NCBI GenBank assembly: GCA_021234155.1
Contig: JAJEKV010000064.1
Span: forward strand, 5,518,001 to 5,582,000
DNA length: 64,000 nt
Reading direction: 5' to 3'
Origin: Isoetes taiwanensis
Lineage: Eukaryota > Streptophyta > Lycopodiopsida > Isoetales > Isoetaceae
The position numbers and the translations under genes are program-made. Below are positions 12,249-24,125 of the stretch, one piece after another. Within the stretch, counting starts at the first letter, position 1, and each line of letters opens with the position of its first letter. Under the pieces are notes generated by a model. It was given only the letters and a program-made list of their open reading frames with translations. It did not search any database and was not told the origin of the DNA.

Positions 12249-13995
12249 TCCCACTTCTGGCTCGATGCCTGTGCACCATATCTGCACACCACAATGTCCA
12301 ATAACTCTGTCATTTCCAGAGCCTCCATCAATATCTGCTTGAGGTTTTTATGCACTAGTTCCAGTGAAGTTGCTCTTTGGTGGACCTGTTAAACATTGTG
12401 AAGAGAACTATGGATTCTTGCCCTGTTCTGATAACATTCCTGGCAACCTCTTCCTCTTGCTAGTCTATGGATTGTTTCTGCTCAAAGCAGCACAGCTTCT
12501 TTCTGATGGAAGTGAGTTGCTGTTAACTGTTTTGAATCCTGGCATCATTGGAGGTCTCCTTCTACCCATTCTCGGCGCATTACCAGATGCACCTCATTCT
12601 CGTGTCTGGAATGGCTGCCAACCCAGAAGACGCCCAGTCACAGGTGCTGGTTGGAATGGGACTTCTTGCAGGATCAACAGTGATGTTGCTGACACTGCTG
12701 TGGGGATCATCTCTTATAGTTGGAAGGTGTGACATGTATGAGAACAATGGACAAATCGTGGCAAAGGATCGCACAATAACTAAATCATTCAGTCCATTTG
12801 GAACTGGAGTCACCACAGACATGCAAACAAGAAAAGCAGCCTGGATTATGATTGCAACTGTCTTGCCTTATCTCATAGCTCAAGTTCCTCATGCTTTTGG
12901 AAAGCGGTCTCTTGGGCATGGGTTTTGTATAGCAGCTTGTGCGCTTTCATTTGCGAGACTTCTCAGCTACTGCATTTATCAGGTAGCATCTCCTTGGATT
13001 CAACAATGGCATATATATTGGGCAAAGCACCATTGCATGAAATCACATCTTCTGCACCAAGTATCCCAGTATACACACCAACAGTCGTGGGGCAGTCTCT
13101 ATCAAAGTGATGACGCCACCCCAAATAGAGATGTTCTTCTTAAAATATTTAAATTTTTTGATGCAAACAATGATCAATATCTTTCTGAGAACGAATTCAG
13201 AGGCCTGGTATTGGGACTAGGAATGAGATACTATTTACCAGAAGAGACAGAAGCTATGGATTAGCTAAGGGAATTTGATATATCTAGAGATGGCCTTATT
13301 TCAGAAGATGAATTTGTAGATGGAGTGGCCAAATGGATGAAATCAGTCCATTTGAGGAGTGTGAGCATGATAAATAAGCCCGAGTTTTGGGATCATGAAG
13401 CACAGAAAGCAGATTCAAAATTGCAGGCATTGTTGGAGGAATACAAAGGTGAAGGAGAAGATGAAGAGGATACAGAGGACGAAGCAGGAAGGCCAACTAA
13501 AAGACAGTTGGTTGTTAGGGCAACCATGTTGATTTTGGCTGGAGCTTTAATGGCAGGAGTATTTGCAGACCCTTTAGTAGATGCAATAGATAACTTTTCA
13601 AAGGCAAGCAAGATACCTTCATTCGTCATAGCATTTGTAGCAACTCCAATGGCCACAAATTCGAAGCGATATCTTCAATCCTGTTTGCTGCAAATAGGAG
13701 GAAACTTAATATATCCATGACGTATTCTCAGATTTATGGAGCTGTAACCATGAACAACACTCTTTGCGTGGGGATTTTTTTGGCCATTGTTGCGATCCGT
13801 AGACTGGAGTGGAACTTCTCATCTGAGGTTGCTACTATTGGTTTGGTGACAGTGATTATGGGAATAATTGGAGGTCAGAGAACAACATTTATTATTTTTG
13901 TATCCACTCTCCATAGCCCTTGTTGCTGTCCTTGACTACAAGCTTGGCTGGCAGTGATGAAAAGAATTGTTGGCTCTGAATTCAAAAAAAAAAAA
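12249..13995 (+). pseudogene. NCL: Processed retrocopy of an NCL-type EF-hand Na+/Ca2+ exchanger
   Basis: The source gene family encodes plant NCL exchangers: two cation-exchanger alpha-repeat halves flanking a cytosolic loop with two EF hands. The parts are visible in order. A luminal CEENYGFLPC segment is followed by alpha-1 (GIIGGLLLPILGALPDA). Next come EF loop 1 at about 13160 (DANNDQYLSENE), EF loop 2 at about 13275 (DISRDGLISEDE), alpha-2 (DPLVDAIDNFS ... PSFVIAFVATP) and the final YPLSIALVAVLDYKLGWQ with a stop at 13955-13957. There is no intron from 12365 to 13957. Lesions: TGA near 12334, frameshift near 12590, in-frame TAG 13262-13264, frameshift at 13661-13663, and frameshift plus a deletion near 13890-13900. 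A 13-A tract ends the copy at 13984-13996, inside a 13-bp TSD. It is 5'-truncated and not functional as read. Confidence 0.88.
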
Positions 13996-14008
13996 ATGTT
14001 TATGATTC
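13996..14008 (+). repeat. Right target-site duplication of the NCL retrocopy
   Basis: Exact match to 12236-12248. The first A is shared with the poly(A) tract. Confidence 0.85.
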
Positions 14009-17000
14009 AAAACCCAACTATACCATCGCTCTTGACATTTGTAAGAGGCTGTATATATGCACAGTATGGGATTTTCTCCTCCGCCTTCCACTATTTCTTG
14101 ACGATTTCAAAGTCAAATGAATCATATAATAGCATCGTCATCCAGCAACAACAGGTTTTCCCTGCCTCTATACAAACAGGAGTGAGGCTTTTCAGGTCTT
14201 TTTAAGTGTCTCTTTTCTGAAATGAAATTGGCCCTATTTGCAAGATTCCGGATCAGGTTATTTGTGCGAGATTTGATACTTAATTTTTTTGCTTTTCTTC
14301 CATTTCATTGTTTGCGTTTCTATGCAGGTTAAAATGGAGAATGCTTTGTTGCTGCTCTTCAGAGGCATTCAGAAAATGATTCAGCTAACATTCAGGACAA
14401 ATCCTTATTTGCAGATAAAAGTAAGAGTTGAAGTTATTGTTTAATGGTGCTTGATTTTTTAGATGCACATTGTCAAGCCTCCACATTTGGATTTCATTGC
14501 TTTAAATATTAGGATGCAGCAGCCCAAGGTGCAGATCAAGGTTAAGATGATGCAGATCAGGATATGATGATGGTTTGACACCTTTCTTATCTCTTTGTTG
14601 TGATAATTTGGATAACCTTTCTGATCTTTTTTTGTTATAATAAGATTTTAGCGAAAGTATGTTTGATTATACATCCATCATGAAGCTTTTTCAAGCTATT
14701 TTGATCTGATTTTCAAATGCCTTACGTTGACATCTAGAATTGCTTAAATGGCATAGATGTAAAATATTGACATGATTATACAATTGATATTATTATGCAA
14801 TGCAGTTCACTTTTGCAGATCCATATGTAGTATGTCACTTAGCATCTAAAAATAAGGATATTTTTGTATATTTCAGACTGTAATATATATAACATGCATC
14901 TTATGATGAATATTTGGGTTTTAACTTCCAGATACTGCATGTTTTCAGAGATTGAGAAGCACGTTCACAACAAAGAGAACTACATAAGCATAAATGTCAC
15001 CTCAAATATTATGTTCCAATTAAAGGTATGTAGTTGATACATTGTCTTATATAGATGCACATTTTACCAATCCATCAAGGCTTTGTGCCATCTTTAGTAA
15101 AGTAAAAGCAAATTCTGGCGATTCTAAGTTAGAATGTAGACCAAAATTAATATTGAAATGATAGAATATAGTAGTATTTGTTGTTTATCGAATGTAAAAA
15201 AGATGTCACAAGTTTGAAGGTGTTACATGTACCATTACCAGTTTTTGAGATTGGTTCACTTATTATAGCTATCAATTTAGCCATTTATTTTGGTCTCTAA
15301 ACTTCCACATCAGACATATTCATGCATGATACCTTCATTTTGCAAGAGAAACAAGAGAATACTCTTCTCTGGGGTCTGTAGGCATAAATTAATTTGAACT
15401 CTTTGTTTGTATGATATATCAGGGAAGGGGGATTTTACTTGAAATAAGCTCTTAAAATATCTTAGCTGCAAAATGTTTATACGAATCTGTAGGAACTTTA
15501 GTTATTTTCTTCTTTCAGCATGTGGATCCTCCCAAAGAAACGAACACAACTAAGGTTAAAAGCAATGTGAAACTGCAGAAGAATTTGCTGGATGTGAGGA
15601 TGGAAGAGAGTTATTGAGATTATTGCAGCATGTCTATGACACAACAGGGTGATAGAAGGCTCTATACAATAACATTCTTGCATTTTATTGAAATGAAAAG
15701 CTTGAAGATGCAGTCTTGAGTTCTGATAATTCAAGATGTGAACTGCACCACAATGAATAGTCTCGCTGATTCACCGGAGGATCTTGCCAGCTTGGATTGG
15801 GCTTCCAAAAGTTTATTTATTTTTCTATGTTACCATCGCACCTTTATTTGGGATGACAAGTGTGTTTATGACCACGCTATTCTTTGCTTTGACATGTTGT
15901 TCCACGAAGTTTGTAACTCGGGACTCACATAAGTAAAATATCCATCAAATTATTTGGCATTTGTGATGCTCTATTTTACCACATTACCAACAAAGGCTAG
16001 AAATATGATAATTTTTTGTTGTCAATGGTAAAGACTAAAGAATCATTAACTTCTAAAAAATTATTGTGCTCTAATGTTAATTTTGTATGAGAGCATTATA
16101 TAATGGTGGTGTAATGCTGGTGTTGTGTATGTGCATGCCAAAAACAACCATGGCATAGTCAACTTATGCGACCTTTCCACTCATCGAGTTTCAATTATAG
16201 AAATTGGATAAGATTCAATTATAGAGACCAATCTATTGGTATGGAGCTATGTTTGGCATAATAAATACATAAAGACAATGTTGTTTTGCCCCCATGGCCA
16301 ACATGGGATTAAAATATCTAAGGGTCACATTTTCAATTGGGCCTTCTCTCGCAAGTGACACTTGCAGTTGCACAGGAAAGGGTTTTTAAGAGTTTCTATA
16401 TTAGGTGCACAAATGTTGACTTGGGTTTTTAAGAGGTAGCTACATTAGGATGTTTGTTTTAATCAGGATGGTTAGTGACAATTCATTTCTCATATACTTC
16501 AAATGGTACTGATATTTTAGGGATCAAGGGTGAAATTCTTGTTGAAAATAAGAATCAAGCATCGAGTATTGTATTGTTTTGAAGTAGCAATTTTGATTAA
16601 TTGTAAAAACTGACTTTGAAGTATGATTTAAGCCACTTCACCCTCGGGTCACGGAAGGCAACCCTCTGTGCGTAGCACCTTGTTTAATTATAGTCAAGGT
16701 ACCTGCCATTAGCTTCCTTTGTATTTTGTCAATAATCAGATAAAACGATGAACTACTAGTTAATAACCAGATAAGTCTACCAAAGTAACAGGTATTCTTA
16801 ATGTTTTTCTTACTATCTCTCAGGCTTTTTTCTTGCAAGTATAGGGAAGGGTTGGCCTCTACTGTAAACGTGGAGGTCAGCCCTCCCCTAGTTTATAGAT
16901 TAGAGTATGACCATAGGAGGCCATTACCCTACCTACGGATGGAGGTAGACTTTTTTATATAGTTACTTAAAGACATGCTATCTCATTGAGAGTTTATAAA

Positions 17001-17580
17001 GTAAGATTTTAGTTCACATCCATGAGATAAGTCCAATCACATTATACTAGAGTATAATCTTTAGACCATGTAACATGTAGGTGTCTCTAAATGGAATAAA
17101 TTCAATAGTTTACCACTTGTTTATGATTGATATTTGCTCGATACCATGTATCTCACTACCCACTTGACGTGTCTACTTGATAGGGGATAAGCCATCCTTA
17201 TAATGATAAAGCTGATTATATTCTAAATTCCTATAGTACATGACAGGTTACATACCGTGAATTGGATATGGTTTTTTACAGTGCATTTATGGATGTAGTT
17301 GAATTATAGGCTCTGAATACATCAGTATACTTGATATTCTACCTAACTATACGAAACTAGCAAAGATATACACGTTATAGTGATAGGGAAGGATTTTCAG
17401 CGCTTGTTCTTTAGGTTTACTTGAAGGTAGCTGGGCCGCTTGGGAAAGCTTCATGGGTAAGTTTACAGTCAACTTTCTCTTCTTAAATAAGTGCAAATAG
17501 ATGGCCACGATCTTTGGCCTAATTCCGATAGCAGAATGGATGCTAGAAAGGGTGCAAACTTTATGATCTGCTAGATATTT
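14009..17580. other. No assignable gene; a few exon-like stretches
   Basis: Two short open stretches bounded by splice-like sites are worth noting. One is 14335-14420, ending at GTAAGAG. The other is 14940-15027, ending at GTATGTAG, followed by 15520-15618 after a TTTCAG acceptor. They could be terminal exons of an unknown gene, but I recognise no domain. The remainder to 17580 is AT-rich with nothing I can support. Confidence 0.3.
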
Positions 17581-17673
17581 GGCATGCTGCAACAGAGACG
17601 TACTGAAAAGACTCTCTGGGTTTACAAAGTTCCTGGGCTTTTGCCTTTTAGGTTTTACGTCATAAGGAATAAA

Positions 17674-18291
17674 ATGGCAGATTATGACACAGATGGTATG
17701 TTCTTCAATTCCAACTCTGAGAGTGAGGAAATACTGAATGGATACTTAGAAGAATGGTTGGAACTCTGCCTAGATAAACTAGACTCGAGTGATCCAACGT
17801 TTACTAAAGAGGTTTTTTTGAGATGGGACAGAAACGAGGAAAATCTGACGCTCATGGAGGCAATAAGCAATTTAGTTATGGTGCAAAGATGCCTAAGACA
17901 GATCTTTCACATCCCATAAGTGCTGCTAAAGCGTTTGTTCCTAAAACACAGCCTGAAAATGATTATGAGTCCGAACAAGAAGAAATACAGGTAATTTTGA
18001 TGTCTCCTTTAATAAAATAATATTAGTTGTGGGAGAGTAACACAATCGGAAGAAGATTACAAGGTTTATATGAAATGGTATAAGAAAGCCTTAGGGCTCA
18101 TGTTTGATATTGAAATTCATTATTTACTCTTTTTACTTGTGAATATTATAATTTTTATTCTAGCAATGCTTGGACAACTGGTACAAGGGGTAACAGGCTA
18201 TAAGCTGAGATTACCCAAGGTACCTTTTGGCCCTTGCAATGTCACCCGTAAACTTGCTAACATTGTATTAAATGGCTGCAGGTACGGGTAA
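17674..18291 (+). CDS. Hypothetical protein fragment, possibly spliced or frameshifted
   Basis: An ATG at 17674 opens an acidic frame (ADYDTDGMFFNSNSESEE) of about 80 residues. A second frame from an ATG at 17823 overlaps it and gives a basic then acidic segment ending at a GTAATTTT donor near 17990. A TATTCTAG acceptor near 18163 starts another short open stretch to 18291. Composition looks more coding than its surroundings, but I recognise no family. It may be the eroded 5' part of a mobile-element gene, since a LINE follows directly. Confidence 0.25.
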
Positions 18292-18704
18292 TCTCTTCCC
18301 TTTGTGCTTTATGTTGTCCTTGCTGCTCTTATGTGGCGAATTTGAGGGTATAAAACGTGAAGACAAAGGGGAAACTAGCAAAGTTGTTCTTATATCCAAG
18401 TTGATTGAATGATTATCTTTAAGAGAACATCAGGTAACAAGTTTTAATTTCTTAGCTTTATAGCTACTATTACAGATTTGTTTCGCAGTCTTGTTAAGTT
18501 TTCAATCAAAGCATAGGGCCTTATTTTGCTACTTAAAGGCTGGCTGCATTTTTGGATAAGAAAGTTAAAAGCCATCAGTATTTGGCTCGTGTTGTTATGG
18601 GAAACAATATTATGCTTAGATTCAGGTTATGTAAAACAATGAACTACTAGTAGCGTAAATTATGAGCATTTGAATTCTGATATAGCCTGTATATTGTGTT
18701 CAGC

Positions 18705-19400
18705 AAGTCAAAGGGGGTCCATAGCTGCCATAATGTGTCCCATAACTTGTCCCAGAACACTGTGTCAAAAGCTTTTGCAAAATCCATGAAACAACAATAC
18801 AGGTTTTACCGGCGATTCCTGCTATTCTCAATCAGTGTGTGCAGAGTGAAGATATGATCAATGGTGGAATGCCCGGGCCGGAAGCATGCATGTGTCAGAG
18901 CATGCACCTCTGCCTCTTCTGCCCATATCATAAGTCGCTGCTCAAGGACGCCAGCCAACAGTTTTGCAAAGAGAGAGCTGACCATAATAGTGCGATAGTT
19001 AGCTAGGCATTGAGGGCCACCTGCCTTGTATATGGGCACAACTCTACTAGTGGTCCATTACGGAGGGAAGCCTTCTTGCAATGCTTTATTGAATAGTGTC
19101 GTGAGGACAGGCACCATTGGAGGCCCAGTCCATTTCAGAAGTTCTGCCTGCATGCCATCTAAATCTGTTGCCTTCCCATTAGCTAGGCATTGCAGGCCCA
19201 TGATGACATCCCCTTCTGTGATGACTGGTTCTCTGCGAGGTATCTGGCTTTCTTGTTCTTGAGGAAAGAGCGGTATTGACTGATGGCCTGTGGGCGGAAG
19301 GTGGGATCAGTGACTTGCTGGAGTCCACTTTTGATCTCCTGACATTCATCATCGAACCATCTGTTGCGGAAGAAGGTGGTAGCAGCCGAGGTCCTCAATG
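18705..19400 (-). pseudogene. LINE reverse transcriptase, N-terminal part
   Basis: Reads PIYKAGGPQCLANYRTIMVS, then KLLAGVLEQRL and ACFRPGHSTIDHIFTLHTLI: the RT 0/1/2 blocks (KxGxPxxxxNYRxIxxxS and FRxGHSTxDHI). In another frame follows FMDFAKAFDTVFW, motif A with its catalytic Asp. The YxDD block is absent because the element ends here. Confidence 0.8.
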
Positions 19401-19699
19401 AGTGGCCTCTCCCAAAGCATCTTTCAGCGGCTGTCAGAAGCAGGTGAGTCAGCTAGGCAGATTGCTGTTGGTGTGGGGAGCTACAGTAGTCCTGCCAGAT
19501 CATGCTCAAGCAGCTCGGCATAGGTCTTTGCACGGTCGTAATCCAGGTGCAGCCGGGGCACCTGGAGCGTTGAGGCAATGTATGCACGAGGAGCCTGCGA
19601 ATTTACATGCAAAAAAGGGGGCTGGTGGTCTGAGTCCACTTTCTCGTCCCGAGTGTTTGTTCCAATGCAAAAATGGGTAACCAGGTGCGGATCCTATTC

Positions 19700-20300
19700 C
19701 TCTACCAGCACGTAATCCACCACACTAGAGCCACCCCCTTGGTTCTCCTATCTATAAGTGCAGCAGCTGGAAGATGACCATTGTGCCAACTCATTACAAA
19801 TAGCCAGGTCAAAGATACTAACCAGCAACAACAACGCATGCCATAGCGTAAGATATGGTTGTCATCTGATATCCTTGACGAAGCCACCTCTGCGGGGTTC
19901 AACTGCAAGACGTCCTCTGCCAGGGGCTCAAATTTCGGGACCTGCTCGGCTCCAGTGCGTGCATTAAAGTCTCCAAGCAGCATGAACCTTGCCAAACTGT
20001 TTATGCTGATGTATGTCGTCATATAGATCGACATAGGGCTCCAATCTATCCACACCCGAAGGAGTGTTATAGAAGTTGCTCTCGGCATGTGGAAAGTAGC
20101 ATACTGCTACAAAGACGATGATGTCACTGTCATGCTGCACGCGCACCCACAAGTAGCGATTGTACCTGTCTGTTTTGTGCAGCGAGACTGACTGCACCAA
20201 GGTTGCATGATAGTAGCAGGCTACCCCCCATGCCCTCGCTTGCCTGTGCAGTCATTGAACACCGAGAAAAGCAGATAGCCTGGGAGGTCCGGCAGTCTGT
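19700..20300 (-). pseudogene. LINE apurinic-type endonuclease domain
   Basis: Contains VAVCYFPHAESNF followed by a LLGDFNARTG block, the conserved GDFNA motif of the exonuclease/endonuclease/phosphatase fold used by LINEs to nick the target. Frame breaks lie near 20,000 and 19,750. Confidence 0.75.
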
Positions 20301-20429
20301 GCCTTACATGTTCTCATGTTTCCATGAGGAAAATGATATCCATATCTGGTGCAATAGAGTTGAGACTCTCCCCTTTCTGTCAAGGGAAGCCCCAATAGTT
20401 CCAAGATACCATAAGGAGGCACAGTTCCT

Positions 20430-21809
20430 ATTTGTTGGCATTTGACGTAGATGCACGCTGATCTGTGCCGGCAGCAATTGCTGGAACAGTTGGAGCAGCG
20501 GGAGCAAGAGGTGCAACAGGGGTACCAGGGGAGCTTGCGGCAAACTGTGGTGGGAGTAGTAGGAGTGGCAGCAGAAGGGGCAGCTCCTGTAATGGTAGCA
20601 AAAGGGCCCCTGGTTGCTGTAGCAGCTTGACATATTGCATAGGTGACCTCAGCAGGTGCCAGCCTAAAAATGCGAAGCTTGCCTCAGACCAATCCTGCAG
20701 CGCCCCCTCGACGGTAGACATCCCCGACTTGAGCCAACTCATGCCTGTGGGACTCCTATTGCGTCGGAGTAAGATCCTGGTCAACATACATGGTGGTCCC
20801 CTTCAATTGCGTACGTTGACGCAAAATTGCCATACCCACTCGTGTGTCTGCAACCGTGAAGGTGACAACGCATGGGTGATCTGTGCGTTGAGGCCTAAGG
20901 CAGCTTGTTCGGACAATTTGGACTGTGGTCTGAAATGCCATGCGAGATAGGAACTGATCTTGGAGGCGCCTTGGTGAGATCCTCTCCTGCTTCCTCTGGG
21001 AGTCCACGCACCACCACATTGTGACGTCGCCGGACCTACTCTTGCTGCTCACTGAGTCGGGGGACAACATTGGTTGTGCCAACAAATGACTATTATCTGG
21101 GGTGTGTGGGCTGTTCACAGCAAGGGGGGTGTAGTGCTCGAGATGGAGCAGGTGTTGTCTGTTTCCATGGTTGGCGCCTTGCAGGCTGCTGGGCATGTGG
21201 GCTTGTCTGGCCCCGTGTTGCAGCCTCTGCTACCTGAAGTTGGGAGCCTAGCTCCTGTTGAAATTTCTGCTGCCTGGCCAGCTCATTCGTGCATTGCCAT
21301 AATTGTTCATGGACCTCGACATGGAGGCTCTTGTCTTGCTGGGCAACGGTTGCCTGGAGCTCCTGTATCTCCCCATCTTGTGTCTCAGTAGGGTTCTCAG
21401 CTATGTCTGGCTCGCTTCGAAGGCAGCTCGGACGTTCCACATTGTGGTGGCAGCCCCCTTAACTTCTGACTGGAGGCGGGAGATGGTTGCCACTGTATCC
21501 TGCTCAGCACACTGCCTGTCATGTGCCATGATCTCTACGGTGGTGAGGAGGAAATCAATGCGAGCTCGCAAGTCAGCAAGACCCTGCTTTTCATGTTGCC
21601 TCTCAAAGTGTGCCAAGCGAATCCCGTCTTCTAACTACTGCATGCGGGTTTCCGTCTCTGCAATCTGTTGCCTCTCCGCTGCCAACTGCCTTTTGAGCAC
21701 GTGGAACACCGAAGATTGGATCTCTTTTGCCAGGCCTGCAATCCAGGTCCTGTTGCTCTCAATTCTTGCCTCCATTTGTTTCAAGGCCTTTGTCTGCGCC
21801 TGCGCTTAG
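20430..21809 (-). pseudogene. LINE ORF1 with coiled coil and RNA-binding-like C-terminus
   Basis: The N-terminal part (21.4-21.8 kb) is a Gln/Glu-rich heptad-like region consistent with a trimerising coiled coil. The C-terminal part (20.7-21.0 kb) has a stretch ending GTTMYVDQDLTPTQ, reminiscent of L1 ORF1p-like proteins whose RRM/CTD region ends in a 'xDDLTPxQ' element. Several frames are needed, so it is broken. Confidence 0.55.
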
Positions 21810-21900
21810 TGCATCGTCGGGCCTGAGTAGTATTCATCCGTCTCTCGGGTCGCTCTCATAGATTGGGCCTTCGCCCGGGTCTCTTTCCTCATGGAAAATG

Positions 21901-23592
21901 TTTCTCCCTTACCCTTGCTATCCGATCGGGCCGTTTTCGCGATAGTCCCTCCCCCTGGTTCTCCCAGGCAGGCTGGGGCTGGCGCAGGGGCTGGGGTTGG
22001 GCTTGAGGGATGTCATTGTTCTAATGGGCTAGAGAGAGAAAGTGGTCCAGAGGTTTGTTAGCATATGCTCTATTTATATATTCTATTTATATGCAATAAG
22101 ACTAGGGTTCCACTTTTGTATGCCTCTCTCTCAAGGAAGTGAAGTGGGCTCAAATGTATCACACTCAAGGTGGGACTTATGGGTTTGGAGGCTGAAGCAC
22201 CTACATCAAAGCCCATAGTACTACCCCAGAGTCTAGGGATCTCAGTGTGTAGTGAGTGCAGATTACACATCTAGTTGACTGGGGAGCAAGAGTTACAGAA
22301 TGGAAGTCCCATCCTCCTTTGCATCAAAGCCAGGTTACAATCCGCAATGAGGTCACTTAATAAAGCACATGCCTTCTAAGTTGGGAGCGCTTGGCGTCAT
22401 CCCGCCGCTCAATTATGGTATTCCCAGATCTAATGAGGCAATATCAATAATATCCTCATTTTTGGGCTAGATCTTGCATAAAGTAATACTTATACTTCTA
22501 ACCATGTGGTACCGAGACAACATGTGGGCTTGATTTGGCACCCAAATAGGCTCAATAGCCTGCTAATATTAGGAGCATACTACTAATGCATAATACTACT
22601 AACCAGGGACTCTAGAGTATACTTTCAAATGCGTGCAAGATGATCAGCAATTCTTGACAAGCATCCATCCCAAACATTAGAAACTCATACGAAAGGGACC
22701 CATAAATTTAGTTAGCTATAGATTCATCATATTGGAGGATTAACTATCCAGTAATTGTTTGGAAATCCATATCAAAGTGGCTGTAGGCTAGCTGGATGCA
22801 AAGTTGGAGGAACAACGAGATAAAAGTGAATGATTGACAATGATGAAGATATATACAGAAGGGGATGGCTTATAACAGAACCATTTATGGTCATAAAATG
22901 TTTGATATTGGGACCTCGTATCTCCATTAGGGGGTTGATAACAGAGTCTCTGTAGCCATCGAATGGCTGACAGAGGACACGTATCACCAACATGGGGAGT
23001 ATTACATATTTACTCAACATTAGAGACATTATTTGCTATGAGTGCATTGAACATATTTTACTTTTTCAATACAATTGTATAATATGGTTCAACTTAATTT
23101 TGCAATGCAACTCAGTATTAGCTACTATTATTTCATTGCATCAACAACAACTACCATGTTGGTCCAAAGAACAAATGTTTAAGGATTACATCAAAACCCA
23201 TACAAACAGACACACATGCTTACGTGCATCCAACATTGCCTTAATTTACTAAAAAGAATAGATTGCTCCTCTCCGTGACTTTAGCTTATGACTTCTATTT
23301 TGCACAATTTGCAAACTCAAAATAAAGGCAAAAACATATAAATTGAGGGCTTATAAATGAGAATATACATTTCTTATGGCGTACCACATTCATGAGCATC
23401 CCGTAGGACATATGCAATCTTCTAATTATTTTAGCAAGGCTTGAGAAGAAAATCTCATAAAACTCTATAATTTGTTGGAACCATATTGATCTTACGGAGG
23501 CTACACCAACCAAAGTTGTTATGACAGAATCTGTAGGGCCATAACGTGTGCCAACTCTATGGACCATTCATATATATAAGGTGCATATAAAC
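21901..23592. other. LINE 5' flank and unassigned sequence
   Basis: 21,900-22,060 may be the LINE 5' UTR. From there to the inverted repeat I see no coding region, RNA gene or repeat structure. Confidence 0.4.
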
Positions 23593-23927
23593 AATTCCTG
23601 TACTTGTGCATGGCAACGTCCTGCACGTTTAAGGAAGAAAATTTGACGGTTGTTTGCATGGTTACTTTAAGAGTTTAAATAGGATGCCCAATGCTCATGT
23701 ATAAGACATGTCATCAAGAGAAGGTTAATCCTGCAAATTATGGAAAACAAGCCTCGAGGTCATTATTTCTTGTGATCTGCTCGAGGGAAAGATTAACCTT
23801 CTCTTAAACACATGTCTTATACATGAGCATTAGGCATCCTTTTTAAACTCTTGAAGTAACCACACAAATAACAGTGGATTTTTCTTCCTTAAATGTGCAT
23901 GATGTTGCCATGCACAAGTAGAGGAAT
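23593..23927. repeat. Long inverted repeat (foldback / MITE-like)
   Basis: The left arm 23593-23730 is the reverse complement of the right arm 23791-23927, with about 85 percent matching by eye, around a 60-nt loop. A transcript would fold into a hairpin of about 137 bp. The loop region plus the start of the right arm (about 23758-23800) is repeated directly at 23937-23979. No clear target-site duplication was found. Confidence 0.85.
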
Positions 23928-24125
23928 GACGGAGAGGGTTATTTCTCGTGATCTATGAGAGGGGAGGATTGACCTCTATAACCCATAGGGCTAGAAAATT
24001 ATCTTTGTAAGAAAACTTGAACGCTAGATCCTCGTAAACATATATTTGAAGCTCGACAAAACAAGCAACCATCCTTTCAATATCTGTAGATAGTAGAATA
24101 CAATCTTTCCTAGATTTTGCTAGTT

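Larger units (their letters stand above)
18705..21900 (-). mobile_element. LINE-type retrotransposon, truncated within RT
   Basis: Minus-strand order is ORF1 (about 21.8-20.7 kb), endonuclease (about 20.4-19.7 kb), then the first part of reverse transcriptase (19.04-18.70 kb). This is the standard layout of an EN-plus-RT LINE. The homologous sequence stops at about 18,705, just after RT motif A, so the rest of RT, the C-terminal domain and the 3' tail are missing. Loss of the 3' side is unusual, because new LINE copies are normally 5'-truncated. Stops and frame changes are spread through all parts, so the copy is dead. Confidence 0.8.

Noticed and set aside
16500-16560. Sequence resembling a conserved 18S rRNA segment (GGGTGAAATTCTTG)
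   Set aside because: Only about 20 bases match, without flanking rRNA.
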